From Streptomyces sp. NBC_01317 (GTDB lineage: Bacteria; Actinomycetota; Actinomycetes; Streptomycetales; Streptomycetaceae): a stretch of DNA of 64,000 nt. Positions within the stretch are counted from its first letter, which is position 1. Every line of letters starts with the position of its first letter. Positions 37,580 to 45,201 of this stretch are shown here, piece by piece. Below the pieces are notes generated by a model. That model was given only the letters and a program-made list of their open reading frames with translations. It made no database searches and was not told where the DNA came from. The DNA lies in contig NZ_CP108393.1 in assembly GCF_035961655.1 (NCBI RefSeq), forward strand, positions 2,649,501 to 2,713,500, in the 5' to 3' direction. Both the position numbers and the translations under genes were made by a program.

Positions 37580-37790
37580 AGGACACCTCACGGGGCAGGC
37601 AGCACGGTTCCCGTCCAGCCTACGGCCCGCGCCCCCGGGTAGACGTCGCACACGGCCCAGGACGACTCCCACCCCAAGAGGGACTTACCGGACAATCGCA
37701 AGAACTTTGTGGAGAGCCGTGCCTTTGGCACGTGTCAGACGTTGTTGCCGGTAAGGGGGAGTCGCGTCGGCCGCAAGGAGGCAGAGAGCG

Positions 37791-38804
37791 ATGCGTGTGG
37801 GAGCTTTTGTGCTCGCGGCCCAGTTTCCGGGCCAGGGACAGGGGGAGGCGCTGCACCGGGCGGTGCGTACCGCCGAGGTCGGCGAGGAGTCGGGGCTGGA
37901 CGCGGTCTGGCTGGCCGAACACCACTTCGTGCCGTACGGCGTGTGCCCGTCGGCCGTGACCCTGGCCGGGCTGCTGCTCGGCAGGACCCGGTGCCTCAGG
38001 GTGGGTACGGCGGTCAGTGTGTTGCCGAACGTGCATCCGGTGGCCCTCGGCGAGCAGGCCGCGCTGCTGCATCTCGTCTCCGGCGGCCGGTTCTCGCTCG
38101 GGGTGGGCCGGGGCGGGCCCTGGGTGGACCTGGAGGTGTTCGGCGGCGGCCTGCGCGCCTTCGAGGAGGACTTCCCCGAATCCCTCGACCTGCTCCTGCG
38201 CTGGCTGCGCGAGAGCCGGGTCGGGGCGGCGGGCGAGCGTTTCACCTTCCGTGAGGTCGCGGTGGTGCCCCGGCCGGACGAGTTGCTGGATACGGCGGGC
38301 CCCGAGGTGGTCGTCGCGTGCACCTCACCCCGGAGCGTCCGGCTGGCGGGCGAGCGCGGGCTGCCGATGCTGCTGGGCATGCACGCGGGGGACGACGAGA
38401 AGGCGGAGATGGTCGCGTTGTGGCGTACGTACGCCCACGCGGCCGGTCACGATCCGCGCTTGTCCCACGTGTCGGTGGGGGTCGCCCAGATCGCCGACAC
38501 CGCCGCGGAGGCGAGGGAGAGCCTGGTGAAGGCGATGCCCGGCTGGCTGCGGCAGGGGCTCGGTGCCCATGTGACGGTGGACGGCCGGGAGCGGCCCATG
38601 CGCGACCCCGTCGCCTATACGGAACTGCTGTGCGGCCTGCACCCGGTGGGCTCCCCCCGGCTCGCCGCGGACCGCCTGGCCGCCACGGCGGAACGTACGG
38701 GCATCACGCGCTTCGCGCTGCTCGTCGAGGGTTCGGGCGACCTGGCGGCGACGGAGGAGAACGTACGGCGGCTGGGAACCGACGTACTCCCCCTGGTGAA
38801 CTGA
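37791..38804 (+). CDS. LLM-class (luciferase-like) flavin-dependent oxidoreductase
   Basis: A 337-residue TIM-barrel protein of the luciferase-like monooxygenase family, likely FMN- or F420-dependent. The start MRVGAFVLAAQFPGQGQGEA has AGGAGG upstream. Typical segments are GLDAVWLAEHHFVPYG, RVGTAVSVLPNVHPVALGEQ and LVSGGRFSLGVGRGGP. A 17-base hairpin follows it. No neighbour indicates the substrate. Confidence 0.85.
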   Translation: MRVGAFVLAAQFPGQGQGEALHRAVRTAEVGEESGLDAVWLAEHHFVPYGVCPSAVTLAGLLLGRTRCLRVGTAVSVLPNVHPVALGEQAALLHLVSGGRFSLGVGRGGPWVDLEVFGGGLRAFEEDFPESLDLLLRWLRESRVGAAGERFTFREVAVVPRPDELLDTAGPEVVVACTSPRSVRLAGERGLPMLLGMHAGDDEKAEMVALWRTYAHAAGHDPRLSHVSVGVAQIADTAAEARESLVKAMPGWLRQGLGAHVTVDGRERPMRDPVAYTELLCGLHPVGSPRLAADRLAATAERTGITRFALLVEGSGDLAATEENVRRLGTDVLPLVN

Positions 38805-38811
38805 CCGCTGA

Positions 38812-38852
38812 CCGCCGCCACTCCGCCGATTCAGGCGGCGGAGTGGCGGCGG
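38812..38852. terminator. Bidirectional terminator hairpin
   Basis: A perfect 17-base stem (38812-38828 with 38836-38852) and 7-base loop lie between convergent genes ending at 38804 and 38859. This is one of the strongest stems in the window. Confidence 0.82.
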
Positions 38853-38858
38853 GGGACG

Positions 38859-39251
38859 TCAGCAGTCCCGGAGTTCGGGGGACTGGTTGAGCAACTGGCC
38901 ACGGATCGAGGTGAATCGGGCCAGCCGCTCGTCGACCGAGGGATCCAGCGGGAACACCGCGACACGGTGGCAGTTCTGGAAGGCGAGACGCACTCCGAAG
39001 TGCCGCTGCAACGCACCGCGAATGGCATCACTCGCGAGGGCGCGCAACAACTGACCACGTGCCTGCTCGTCCGGCGGCGGCGTCTGGTTGTCGGCGAACT
39101 GTCCACCGTCCACCTTCAGCTGAGCCACCAGAGAACTGATCATCTCCCACGCGTAGGGCAGGGAGGTCCGGACGCAGTCGACGAAAGCAGCTTCGTCGAC
39201 CTCGCCTCGCTCGGCCTGTTCCAACAGTGCCGGTGAGACGTCGAGCGACAT
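38859..39251 (-). CDS. Conserved hypothetical protein
   Basis: A 130-residue soluble protein starting MSLDVSPALLEQAERGEVDE at ATG 39251 with GAGGAG upstream. Helical segments and a conserved-looking VDCVRTSLPYAWEMISSLVA and SDAIRGALQRHFGVRLAFQN are visible. Three Cys are scattered without a metal motif. It is divergent from nucS across a 213-base region that holds no other gene. I do not recognise the family. Confidence 0.72.
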   Translation of the reverse strand: MSLDVSPALLEQAERGEVDEAAFVDCVRTSLPYAWEMISSLVAQLKVDGGQFADNQTPPPDEQARGQLLRALASDAIRGALQRHFGVRLAFQNCHRVAVFPLDPSVDERLARFTSIRGQLLNQSPELRDC

Positions 39252-39464
39252 GAGTTCTCCTCTCGCGACCCCGAAGACCGGGGTCTTGCGGGCACGGAAA
39301 AGAGGCGCCGACGACGCAGCGTGCACGACCGGCGACCTCAGGTATCCACGTTAGGCGTGTGGTCGGGCCCGCACCAGGCGAATGGGAACACAACCGGCCA
39401 ATAACGAACGGGGCTTCCGGGGCGAATCGCGCGCGACCTGGGCGGTCGAGTAGCGTTGCCGACC

Positions 39465-40124
39465 ATGCGTCTCGTCATTGCCCGCTGCTCCGTGGACTAC
39501 GCGGGCCGGCTCACCGCCCACCTGCCCTCCGCGCCCCGTCTCATCCTGGTCAAAGCCGACGGCAGTGTGTCGATCCACGCCGACGACCGGGCGTACAAAC
39601 CCCTCAACTGGATGTCCCCGCCCTGCACCCTCAAAGAGGATGACGGCTCTTGGACGGTGGTGAACAAAGCGGGCGAGAAACTGATCATCACGATGGAGGA
39701 GGTCCTCCACGACTCGTCCCACGAACTGGGCGTCGACCCCGGCCTGATCAAGGACGGCGTGGAGGCACACCTCCAGGAACTCCTCGCCGACCGCATCGAG
39801 ACACTGGGCGAGGGCTACACACTGATCCGCCGCGAGTACCCGACAGCGATCGGCCCGGTGGACATCCTGTGCCGGGACGCGGACGGCGCGACGGTGGCGG
39901 TGGAACTCAAACGCCGAGGCGACATCGACGGCGTGGAACAACTGACCCGCTACCTGGAGTTGCTGAACCGCGACCCCCATCTGGCCCCGGTGAAGGGCGT
40001 GTTCGCGGCCCAGGAGATCAAACCCCAGGCCCGAGTCCTGGCCACGGACCGAGGCATCGGCTGCCTGGTCCTGGACTACAACGCGATGCGAGGCATCGAG
40101 GACGACAAACTGCGCCTGTTCTGA
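39465..40124 (+). CDS. nucS: NucS/EndoMS mismatch-specific endonuclease
   Basis: A 219-residue NucS, the actinobacterial mismatch-repair nuclease. The N-terminal DNA-binding domain begins [16 protein letters not shown]. The C-terminal nuclease domain has the PD-(D/E)xK core GPVDILCRD and [20 protein letters not shown]. The extreme C-terminus DDKLRLF is the sliding-clamp-binding motif. The ATG at 39465 is preferred over the one three codons upstream by family alignment. The gene sits at the edge of the accessory island that follows. Confidence 0.95.
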   Translation: MRLVIARCSVDYAGRLTAHLPSAPRLILVKADGSVSIHADDRAYKPLNWMSPPCTLKEDDGSWTVVNKAGEKLIITMEEVLHDSSHELGVDPGLIKDGVEAHLQELLADRIETLGEGYTLIRREYPTAIGPVDILCRDADGATVAVELKRRGDIDGVEQLTRYLELLNRDPHLAPVKGVFAAQEIKPQARVLATDRGIGCLVLDYNAMRGIEDDKLRLF

Positions 40125-40131
40125 CGCGCGG

Positions 40132-40166
40132 AAGGGCCCGACCTCAGCATCAGGTCGGGCCCTTTT
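40132..40166. terminator. Terminator after nucS
   Basis: A perfect 13-base stem (AAGGGCCCGACCT at 40132-40144, complement at 40152-40164), 7-base loop and TTTT. It serves nucS and the convergent DUF397 gene. Confidence 0.87.
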
Positions 40167-40190
40167 GTCGCGCGGCTGCTGACGGGACGG

Positions 40191-40397
40191 CTACGGTCGG
40201 CGGAACTCGCCACCCACAACTCCGCACACGAACGCGTCGAACTCGCCGGGGGTGAAGACCAGCGCCGGGCCGGTTGGGTCCTTGCTGTCCCGCATGGCCA
40301 CCACGTCGCTGACGTAGGCGACTTCGACACACTGTCCGTTGCCGCTGCTGTAACTGCTCTTCTGCCACGCAGCGTTGGAAAGATCCACCTGCTTCAT
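40191..40397 (-). CDS. DUF397 domain protein
   Basis: A 68-residue DUF397 protein starting MKQVDLSNAAWQKSSYSSGN at ATG 40397, with the paired motifs NGQCVEVAYV and VAMRDSKDPTGPALVFTPGE. It lies 14 bases downstream of the XRE/DUF5753 gene and is its presumed partner. Unlike the 4.9-5.7 kb locus it is single-copy. Confidence 0.85.
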   Translation of the reverse strand: MKQVDLSNAAWQKSSYSSGNGQCVEVAYVSDVVAMRDSKDPTGPALVFTPGEFDAFVCGVVGGEFRRP

Positions 40398-40411
40398 CCT
40401 GCAACCTTCTC

Positions 40412-41281
40412 TCATGTGGTTTCTCGAACCAACGCCCCTATGAGGGCAACTGAGTCGTTCGGACTCAGCGCCTGGGCACGCAGGTGATCGAAGATCTGGC
40501 TGTAGCGCCGGATGTCTTCCTCGGCTTCCAGGAAGAGATCGCCGGCCATGCTGTCGATGTAGACGACCGAAGGGTCCACAGCCTCCGGGAAGTCCATCAG
40601 CACGAAGCTGCCCGGCATCCCAGGGTGCGCGCCCGTGGCATAGGGAATGACCTGGAGCGTGATGTGCGGATCGATCGCCGCCTTGGTCAAACGGTTCAAC
40701 TGGTCGGCCATGACCCCGGGGCCGCCAACTTCTCTCCGCAGGGCGGCTTCATCCAAGATCGCCCACAGTTCAAGAGGATGCTCCTTCTCGAAGACGGCCT
40801 GCCGTTCGACACGCGCCTGTACCCGTTGGTCAACCTCCTTGGGAGTGGCCATCGGAAGCACGCCCCGGATCACGGCGCGCGCGTAATCCTCGCTCTGGAG
40901 CAGACCAGGAACGAACAATGATTCGTAGTTCCGGACACCACGCGCTTCGGCTTCGAAGCTGATGTACGCAGTGTATTCATTGGGCAGATCGGCGTGATAC
41001 GGCCGCAGCCACCCTTGTTCGTCCGCGGTACGCGAAAGCGCCAAGATCTCCGAGCGCTGCGGGTCGGCAACTCCGTACAGATCCAGCAGTCCGACCAACG
41101 TCCGCTGCTGCGGACGCACCTTGGCCGTCTCGATCCGGTAGAGCGTCGCGGCGTTGATACCTGTCCGTTCGGCGATGTCATCCCTGGTCAGACCGCTTAT
41201 CTCACGCAGCCGTCGCAGTTCGGCCGCCAAGCGGCGGAGACGAATCGGGGGTGCTTGCCGTTTCGGCGCCACTCGCCCCAT
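40412..41281 (-). CDS. XRE-family regulator with DUF5753 domain
   Basis: A 289-residue protein: N-terminal helix-turn-helix (LAAELRRLREISGLTRDDIA, ERTGINAATLYRIETAKVRP) and C-terminal DUF5753 (NYESLFVPGLLQSEDYARAV, ILDEAALRREVGGP, ITLQVIPYATGAHPGMPGSF, VVYIDSMAGDLFLE). It is the second XRE/DUF397 pair in the window, with only family-level similarity to the first. It is divergent from two small genes, a recombinase-like protein and an HATPase, with which it probably forms one regulatory module. Confidence 0.9.
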   Translation of the reverse strand: MGRVAPKRQAPPIRLRRLAAELRRLREISGLTRDDIAERTGINAATLYRIETAKVRPQQRTLVGLLDLYGVADPQRSEILALSRTADEQGWLRPYHADLPNEYTAYISFEAEARGVRNYESLFVPGLLQSEDYARAVIRGVLPMATPKEVDQRVQARVERQAVFEKEHPLELWAILDEAALRREVGGPGVMADQLNRLTKAAIDPHITLQVIPYATGAHPGMPGSFVLMDFPEAVDPSVVYIDSMAGDLFLEAEEDIRRYSQIFDHLRAQALSPNDSVALIGALVRETT

Positions 41282-41615
41282 CCCTTCATGTGCACGGCTG
41301 TCACGGACGAGTTTGACCGAACCGCACCCATCGCAGCAAGTCAGATTGCGTATGCACGGTATGCATTCGATGACCTTGCACAGTACTGCCAGGCTGAGGC
41401 ATGCTGAGCAAACGCAAGCCTGGCACGATCAGTTCCGGCCGGTGGTGGAGTGACGAAGGTGCACCCAGATGCGGTACGCACCTCGGCGCGGCATGTCCGG
41501 CCATGAACACGCTTGGTCATCAATGACGACCGAGGGTCACAAGAACGTGCCGACTTACCCGGCCGGTGCGGCAGCGTGTGAATCCGCACGGCTTCCGATG
41601 CAAGGGAGGCACGTT
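41282..41615. promoter_or_regulatory. Divergent intergenic region with near-direct repeats
   Basis: No supported gene in 334 bases. TGCACGGTA at 41353-41361 and TGCACAGTA at 41377-41385 form a near-direct repeat 24 bases apart, about midway between the XRE start and the divergent gene. They are plausible operator half-sites for the XRE regulator. Longer in-frame extensions of the recombinase-like gene into this region lack coding character. Confidence 0.4.
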
Positions 41616-41966
41616 GTGAAACCACTCATCTACGGCTACATGCGGCTCTTCTCTGACGTCACCGATCAGCAGGTGTACGCAACGGAACAAGAGATGCGGC
41701 ACTTCGCCCAAGCGGCCGGCTTCCAGCTGGCGGCCGTCTTCCACGACGTCGAGTCCGGCTCGCATGAAGCCTTCTACGAACTGGGAGTCGCGTTACGACG
41801 TGCGGACGTGCACGACGTCGTACTGCCGTCGCTACGCCATCTGTCCACGAGCGACGTGCTTCAAGACGCGCTGCTCGACTGCCTGGAGGACCGCTTTCAG
41901 GCACACGTCCACGTGCTCGCGACCCGCACGACCCAAGACAACCTCCCGTCGGCAGACAAGAGGTAG
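41616..41966 (+). CDS. Small serine-recombinase-like protein, probably non-catalytic
   Basis: A 116-residue protein with GTG start at 41616 and AAGGGAGG upstream. The fold resembles a resolvase N-terminal domain: YGYMRLFSDVTDQQ in place of the usual YxRVSSD, then AAGFQLAAVFHDVESGSHEA and RRADVHDVVLPSLRHLSTSD. It stops where the DNA-binding part would begin. A TTA codon (41793-41795) makes it dependent on the bldA tRNA. The HATPase gene follows after four bases. Related short proteins occur beside XRE/HATPase genes in Streptomyces; regulation rather than recombination is likely. Confidence 0.7.
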   Translation: MKPLIYGYMRLFSDVTDQQVYATEQEMRHFAQAAGFQLAAVFHDVESGSHEAFYELGVALRRADVHDVVLPSLRHLSTSDVLQDALLDCLEDRFQAHVHVLATRTTQDNLPSADKR

Positions 41967-41970
41967 TGGC

Positions 41971-42537
41971 ATGTCGCGACTTCGCGCTTGGGATCGGTTG
42001 ACGCTGGCGGCTGTTCCCACGGCGGCGTGCTGCGCCCGTACCTTCACCAGGTGCACCTTGCGCTGGTGGGGCGCGACCGACGTCATGGACGACGCGCTGC
42101 TGATCATCTCCGAACTGGTGACGAACGCCGTCAAGGCAACCGGCCCGAACATCCCGGATCCGACGTGGTCGGACGTCAAGGCAGAGCATGTCCTCGGCGT
42201 ACAGCTCCGCGTCGTGGACATGAACCTGTACGTCGAGGTGTGGGACAGAGGCAGCGAGATCCCCGCGACCAAGGCACCGTCAGCAGACGACGAAGGCGGA
42301 CGTGGCCTCCTGCTGGTCCAGTCGCTCACCAGAAGGTGGGGCACCTTCCACCCGCCGGCCGGGGGCAAGATCGTGTGGGCCGAGTTACCGCTCGCCAAAG
42401 CCCCCGACCTTACCCCCGAGACCCCGCCGCTCCCTCACCGCGTACCGAGCGATATCCGCGCCCCCGAGGGCAAGGCAAAGGAACAGGTCGAGACCGCGCT
42501 GATGGAACGCGTCCTGGAAGGCCTGCGCAGGCTGTAG
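41971..42537 (+). CDS. HATPase_c (RsbW-like) ATP-binding regulatory protein
   Basis: A 188-residue protein with a GHKL ATPase fold: N-box DDALLIISELVTNAVKA, G1 VEVWDRGSEIP, G2 GGRGLLLVQSLTRRWG. There is no kinase dimerisation domain, as in anti-sigma-factor-type serine kinases. It starts at ATG 41971 (MSRLRAWDRLTLAAVPTAAC). It contains a TTA codon at 42385-42387, so its translation should require bldA and be tied to development. It is probably co-transcribed with the recombinase-like gene. Confidence 0.85.
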   Translation: MSRLRAWDRLTLAAVPTAACCARTFTRCTLRWWGATDVMDDALLIISELVTNAVKATGPNIPDPTWSDVKAEHVLGVQLRVVDMNLYVEVWDRGSEIPATKAPSADDEGGRGLLLVQSLTRRWGTFHPPAGGKIVWAELPLAKAPDLTPETPPLPHRVPSDIRAPEGKAKEQVETALMERVLEGLRRL

Positions 42538-42576
42538 TTCGGAGTACGGAGGTGGTGGACGACAACCGAAAAGGAA

Positions 42577-42610
42577 GAACACCCCTGCGCACAACGGGCA
42601 CGGGGTGTTC
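42577..42610 (+). terminator. Hairpin after the HATPase gene
   Basis: A 9-base stem (GAACACCCC at 42577-42585 with GGGGTGTTC at 42602-42610), 16-base loop. It begins 40 bases after the HATPase stop. Confidence 0.55.
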
Positions 42611-42700
42611 CCCCCTCGTACGGGGTGAGCGCGACCCTCGGATCTCTGCGCCGGCTGAACCCTCGGCAGCCACCCAAGCGGGAGTGATCGGCCCGAGCAT

Positions 42701-43075
42701 ATGAGCGATAGCACCGCTCGACCCCGCCTCCGGGGCGGGCAGAACCTGGAACGGATCGGCTGCCCACACTGTGGCGCCGAGATCGACACCAAATGGTGGG
42801 GTGACTTCATGGATGCGCACGACGGGGATGGGTTCGCCTCCCTCGCCGTGGAGGTCCCCTGCTGCCGGACCGCGACAACGCTCGATGCGCTGGAGTATGA
42901 GTGGCCTTGCGGCTTCGCTCGCTTCGAAATCGCCATACGGAACCCCGGGCGTGCCCGGTTCAGCGACGAGGAACTGACCTCACTCGCCCATGCACTTGGA
43001 CACCCTGTGAAGCAAGTCCGGGCACGCATCCAACTCAGAGGCCATCTCATTTGGCGAGTCCGCGCTAGTAGATGA
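42701..43075 (+). CDS. Zinc-ribbon-type hypothetical protein, 3' end replaced by IS sequence
   Basis: A 124-residue frame beginning MSDSTARPRLRGGQNLERIG. It has CPHCGAE, a CxxC pair, and a Cys pair (VPCCRTATT) that could complete a zinc site. Up to about residue 114 the sequence reads as a real protein (SDEELTSLAHALGHPVKQVR). The final ten residues are encoded by the relic of a transposase 3' end that begins at 43043. The original C-terminus is therefore probably lost or altered. Function unknown. Confidence 0.6.
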   Translation: MSDSTARPRLRGGQNLERIGCPHCGAEIDTKWWGDFMDAHDGDGFASLAVEVPCCRTATTLDALEYEWPCGFARFEIAIRNPGRARFSDEELTSLAHALGHPVKQVRARIQLRGHLIWRVRASR

Positions 43076-43100
43076 GTGTGCAGGCGGCGCTGTTGGTCGC
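43043..43100 (-). mobile_element. Transposase 3'-end relic (left copy)
   Basis: On the minus strand this stretch decodes as ACTLIY, a stop, RGLAK and TGA at 43047-43049. That is a decayed version of the ATLICYRRLAK end at 43926. The 34 bases 43043-43076 match 43922-43955 at 29 positions, in the same orientation. No more of the element is recognisable. Confidence 0.6.
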
Positions 43101-43106
43101 ACCCGC

Positions 43107-43886
43107 TCAGTCGGCCGAAGTGTTCTGTGTCGCCTCGCGCGCCTCGGTAAGGGCTCGCTGCCTGAGGTTGCCGCCGAACAGCTGAATCGTGGTGGCGGCC
43201 AGGATGTCATCGCTGCCGATGGTCCGCCTGTCCCCTCTTCGGTCGGACAGGGCCCGGAAGGAATCCTTGCGGAACGGGGGTGGGTCCGGTTCGCCCGGCA
43301 TCACCAGGGTGACCGTACCGAAACGTTTGACCCCGCCCTCGCGGACGACCATGGCCGCGTCCCGGGCGAGGTCCGTCAGAAACACGCTCGCGATTCCGTC
43401 CAGGTCGCGGACCATCGCCGGGACGGCCGTCGCCCCCTGGCTCCGCAGCAGCTTCTTGACCCCGGCCTCGAACCTGTGGGCGCCGACCACGGCACTCGGT
43501 TTGCGTGACCTGCTGCGCTTACGAGGAGGCACGAGGACACCCTCGGCGTCGTACAGGACACCGGGTAGGGCTCGAAACGTGGGGCTGTGGCCGTACCACT
43601 TGTCCCCCACCTCAAGCTCGACGTTCCGGTCGATCGCGAAGAGAAGATCCCCGGGAATCAGCTTCTTCCGGGCCTCCGCCCCGGCCGCTGTCCTCGCACC
43701 GGCGATGATCTCCGTCAGCACGGTCCGCGTCACCGACGCGGCGGCCCACGCGGCCGATCGAGAGACGTGCATCGGGGTCACATCCCTGAACACCGCTTTG
43801 ACGAGAGAGGGCTTGAACGGCGAGACATCCATGACCGAGGCGGTCTCGGGACCGTTGCGTTCAGGGCGTGCTGGCTGTGCGGTCAT
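43107..43886 (-). CDS. Putative histone doublet: H2A-like plus H2B-like fold in one protein
   Basis: A 259-residue protein, MTAQPARPERNGPETASVMD at ATG 43886 (GGGAGC upstream). Residues 27-91 align with eukaryotic H2A. A short first helix (SLVKAVFRDV) precedes a long second helix, VSRSAAWAAASVTRTVLTEI to GAEA, then RKKLIPGDLLFAI in the position of H2A TRIIPRHLQLAI, and NVEL for NDEEL. From the TEI Glu to NVEL the spacing is gap-free. ALPGVLYDAEGVLVPPRKR (106-124) resembles the H2A docking segment VLPNIQAVLLPKK. A basic linker RSRSRKPSA follows. Residues 139-183 resemble H2B helices 1-2, about 35 residues are inserted, and RTIGSDDILAATTIQLFGG then LRQRALTEAREATQNTSA matches H2B helix 3 and its C-terminal helix. 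A DNA-binding, nucleoid-associated role is inferred. Comparison is by eye from memory. Confidence 0.75.
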   Translation of the reverse strand: MTAQPARPERNGPETASVMDVSPFKPSLVKAVFRDVTPMHVSRSAAWAAASVTRTVLTEIIAGARTAAGAEARKKLIPGDLLFAIDRNVELEVGDKWYGHSPTFRALPGVLYDAEGVLVPPRKRSRSRKPSAVVGAHRFEAGVKKLLRSQGATAVPAMVRDLDGIASVFLTDLARDAAMVVREGGVKRFGTVTLVMPGEPDPPPFRKDSFRALSDRRGDRRTIGSDDILAATTIQLFGGNLRQRALTEAREATQNTSAD

Positions 43887-43925
43887 CGGAAGAAAAGCTC
43901 CCTGCTGCCGGAGTTGGAGGACATC

Positions 43926-44060
43926 TCATTTTGCAAGTCGGCGGTAGCAGATGAGGGTTGCCGCGATCCCGGCGAAGGCGAGCAAGTCTTCTGCTTAGCG
44001 TTCGTACGGCGGTCGCCGACCGCCTCCCTGCGGTCGCACCGGAGCCGGCGGCACCAGCCG
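43926..44060 (-). mobile_element. IS5-type transposase C-terminal relic (right copy)
   Basis: The minus strand reads LLAFAGIAATLICYRRLAK with a stop at 43926-43928, the usual C-terminus of Streptomyces DDE transposases of the IS5-like group. Upstream codons give RLVPPAPVRPQGGGRRPPYE and then a stop, so only a decayed end survives. It flanks the histone-like gene on its 5' side. Confidence 0.65.
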
Positions 44061-44160
44061 TTCAACAATCCCGCAACCGAAGGCTACCCAACTCGCCACA
44101 TGAGATGTCTTCTTGGACGTCACCGCACAAGCGCCCAGCTGCCGATGCTGTGATGGCTTG

Positions 44161-44472
44161 ATGCGACCTGAGCATTGCGTGACCAGGAACCACATCGAGG
44201 TGTGGCACGACCGGCTACTGCCATCGGGACCGGGTCGGATCCGGTTCTGGGCAGTCCTGCGCGGCTCGCTCCTGCCGATTCTTGTCTGGACTGGCGTCGC
44301 GTGCTTCGCGTACATCGTCTACAACCCGGTCGTGACGACGGTCATTGGTGGGCTTTTCGCCGTGTCGTTCGTTGTGGGGTTCGGGCTGCGCCGCAGGAAG
44401 AGGCACTCGGTTCGCTGTAGCGCGTACGGTGCGCTGGGCGGAGTGCTCGACAAGTCCATGGCCGGGTTCTGA
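44161..44472 (+). CDS. Small hypothetical membrane protein
   Basis: A 103-residue frame from ATG 44161 (MRPEHCVTRNHIEVWHDRLL) with two adjacent transmembrane segments (LLPILVWTGVACFAYIVY and TTVIGGLFAVSFVVGFGL) and a basic end. No strong ribosome site is visible. It follows the IS relic and could be part of the inserted material. Family not recognised. Confidence 0.5.
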   Translation: MRPEHCVTRNHIEVWHDRLLPSGPGRIRFWAVLRGSLLPILVWTGVACFAYIVYNPVVTTVIGGLFAVSFVVGFGLRRRKRHSVRCSAYGALGGVLDKSMAGF

Positions 44473-45201
44473 TCCGTTGCGGCGACTGGGCCGTGTTTCA
44501 AGTAACGGGTGAGTCTTGGGCGGACGGTTCTTCGGCCGGTTCCGTAGAGCGCAGGCGGGCTGGGGAGACGTCGTAGGGCATCACGCCGATGGCTTCGAAC
44601 GCGCTCATGGAGTCCGCCTCCTCGGCGTCATCGATGCGGTCGGAATCCTTCCGCAGCGTGGGACGCCTGGCCAGGGCGACGAAGCGGATGGCCTGGACAG
44701 GCCGCGCCGAGCGGGCCGAAGATCCGCTCAGTGACCAGCGGACTGTCCAGGTCCGCCTGACGCAGGCACTGTCGCCTCCTGCTCGGCGAGGGTTTGTTCC
44801 AACCGCTCCAGGATGTCCGCGATACCGTCTCCGCTGTCCATACCGGCGGAAGCCGCCCCTCCGTAATGACCGCAGGGCCGTCGTTTTCTGCTGGGGCATC
44901 CGCACGACGGCAGGCCGAGGGTTCACAGCCACTGATGAATCGCCGGGACCTGGATCGTCACCTCGAACCGAAACGCAAGTTTGCCGAGGGTACGCCTTGT
45001 CGCCTCGCACCCGCAGCGGGCGGCTTCCCGGCCGGCCGACAGGGCCGGCGAGGCATCCCGATCGCGTTCAGGACGGCTCGACCTGCGGACTGTCATCGCG
45101 CTGCCCGGCGGCTCCGGTCCTGCCGCTTCACCCACTTTCCCCTGACTGATGAACGCAGGGGAACAGGTCCGCAGGACGGCTACAGCTGGGGGGGCGGCGT
45201 G
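44473..45201. other. Region without a supported intact gene
   Basis: This 729-base stretch contains only fragmentary coding. The minus strand has ATLRKDSDRIDDAEEADSMS-like sequence ending EEPSAQDSPVT at 44498, and a separate short ORF MDSGDGIADILERLEQTLAE at 44841-44728. They lie in different frames and could be halves of one decayed gene. The rest shows no consistent coding bias. It lies beside IS relics and looks like eroded accessory DNA. Confidence 0.5.

Noticed and set aside
44498..45010. 170-residue minus-strand open frame
   Set aside because: Only the last 50-60 residues look protein-like and there is no start site. It is reported as part of an eroded region instead of as a gene.
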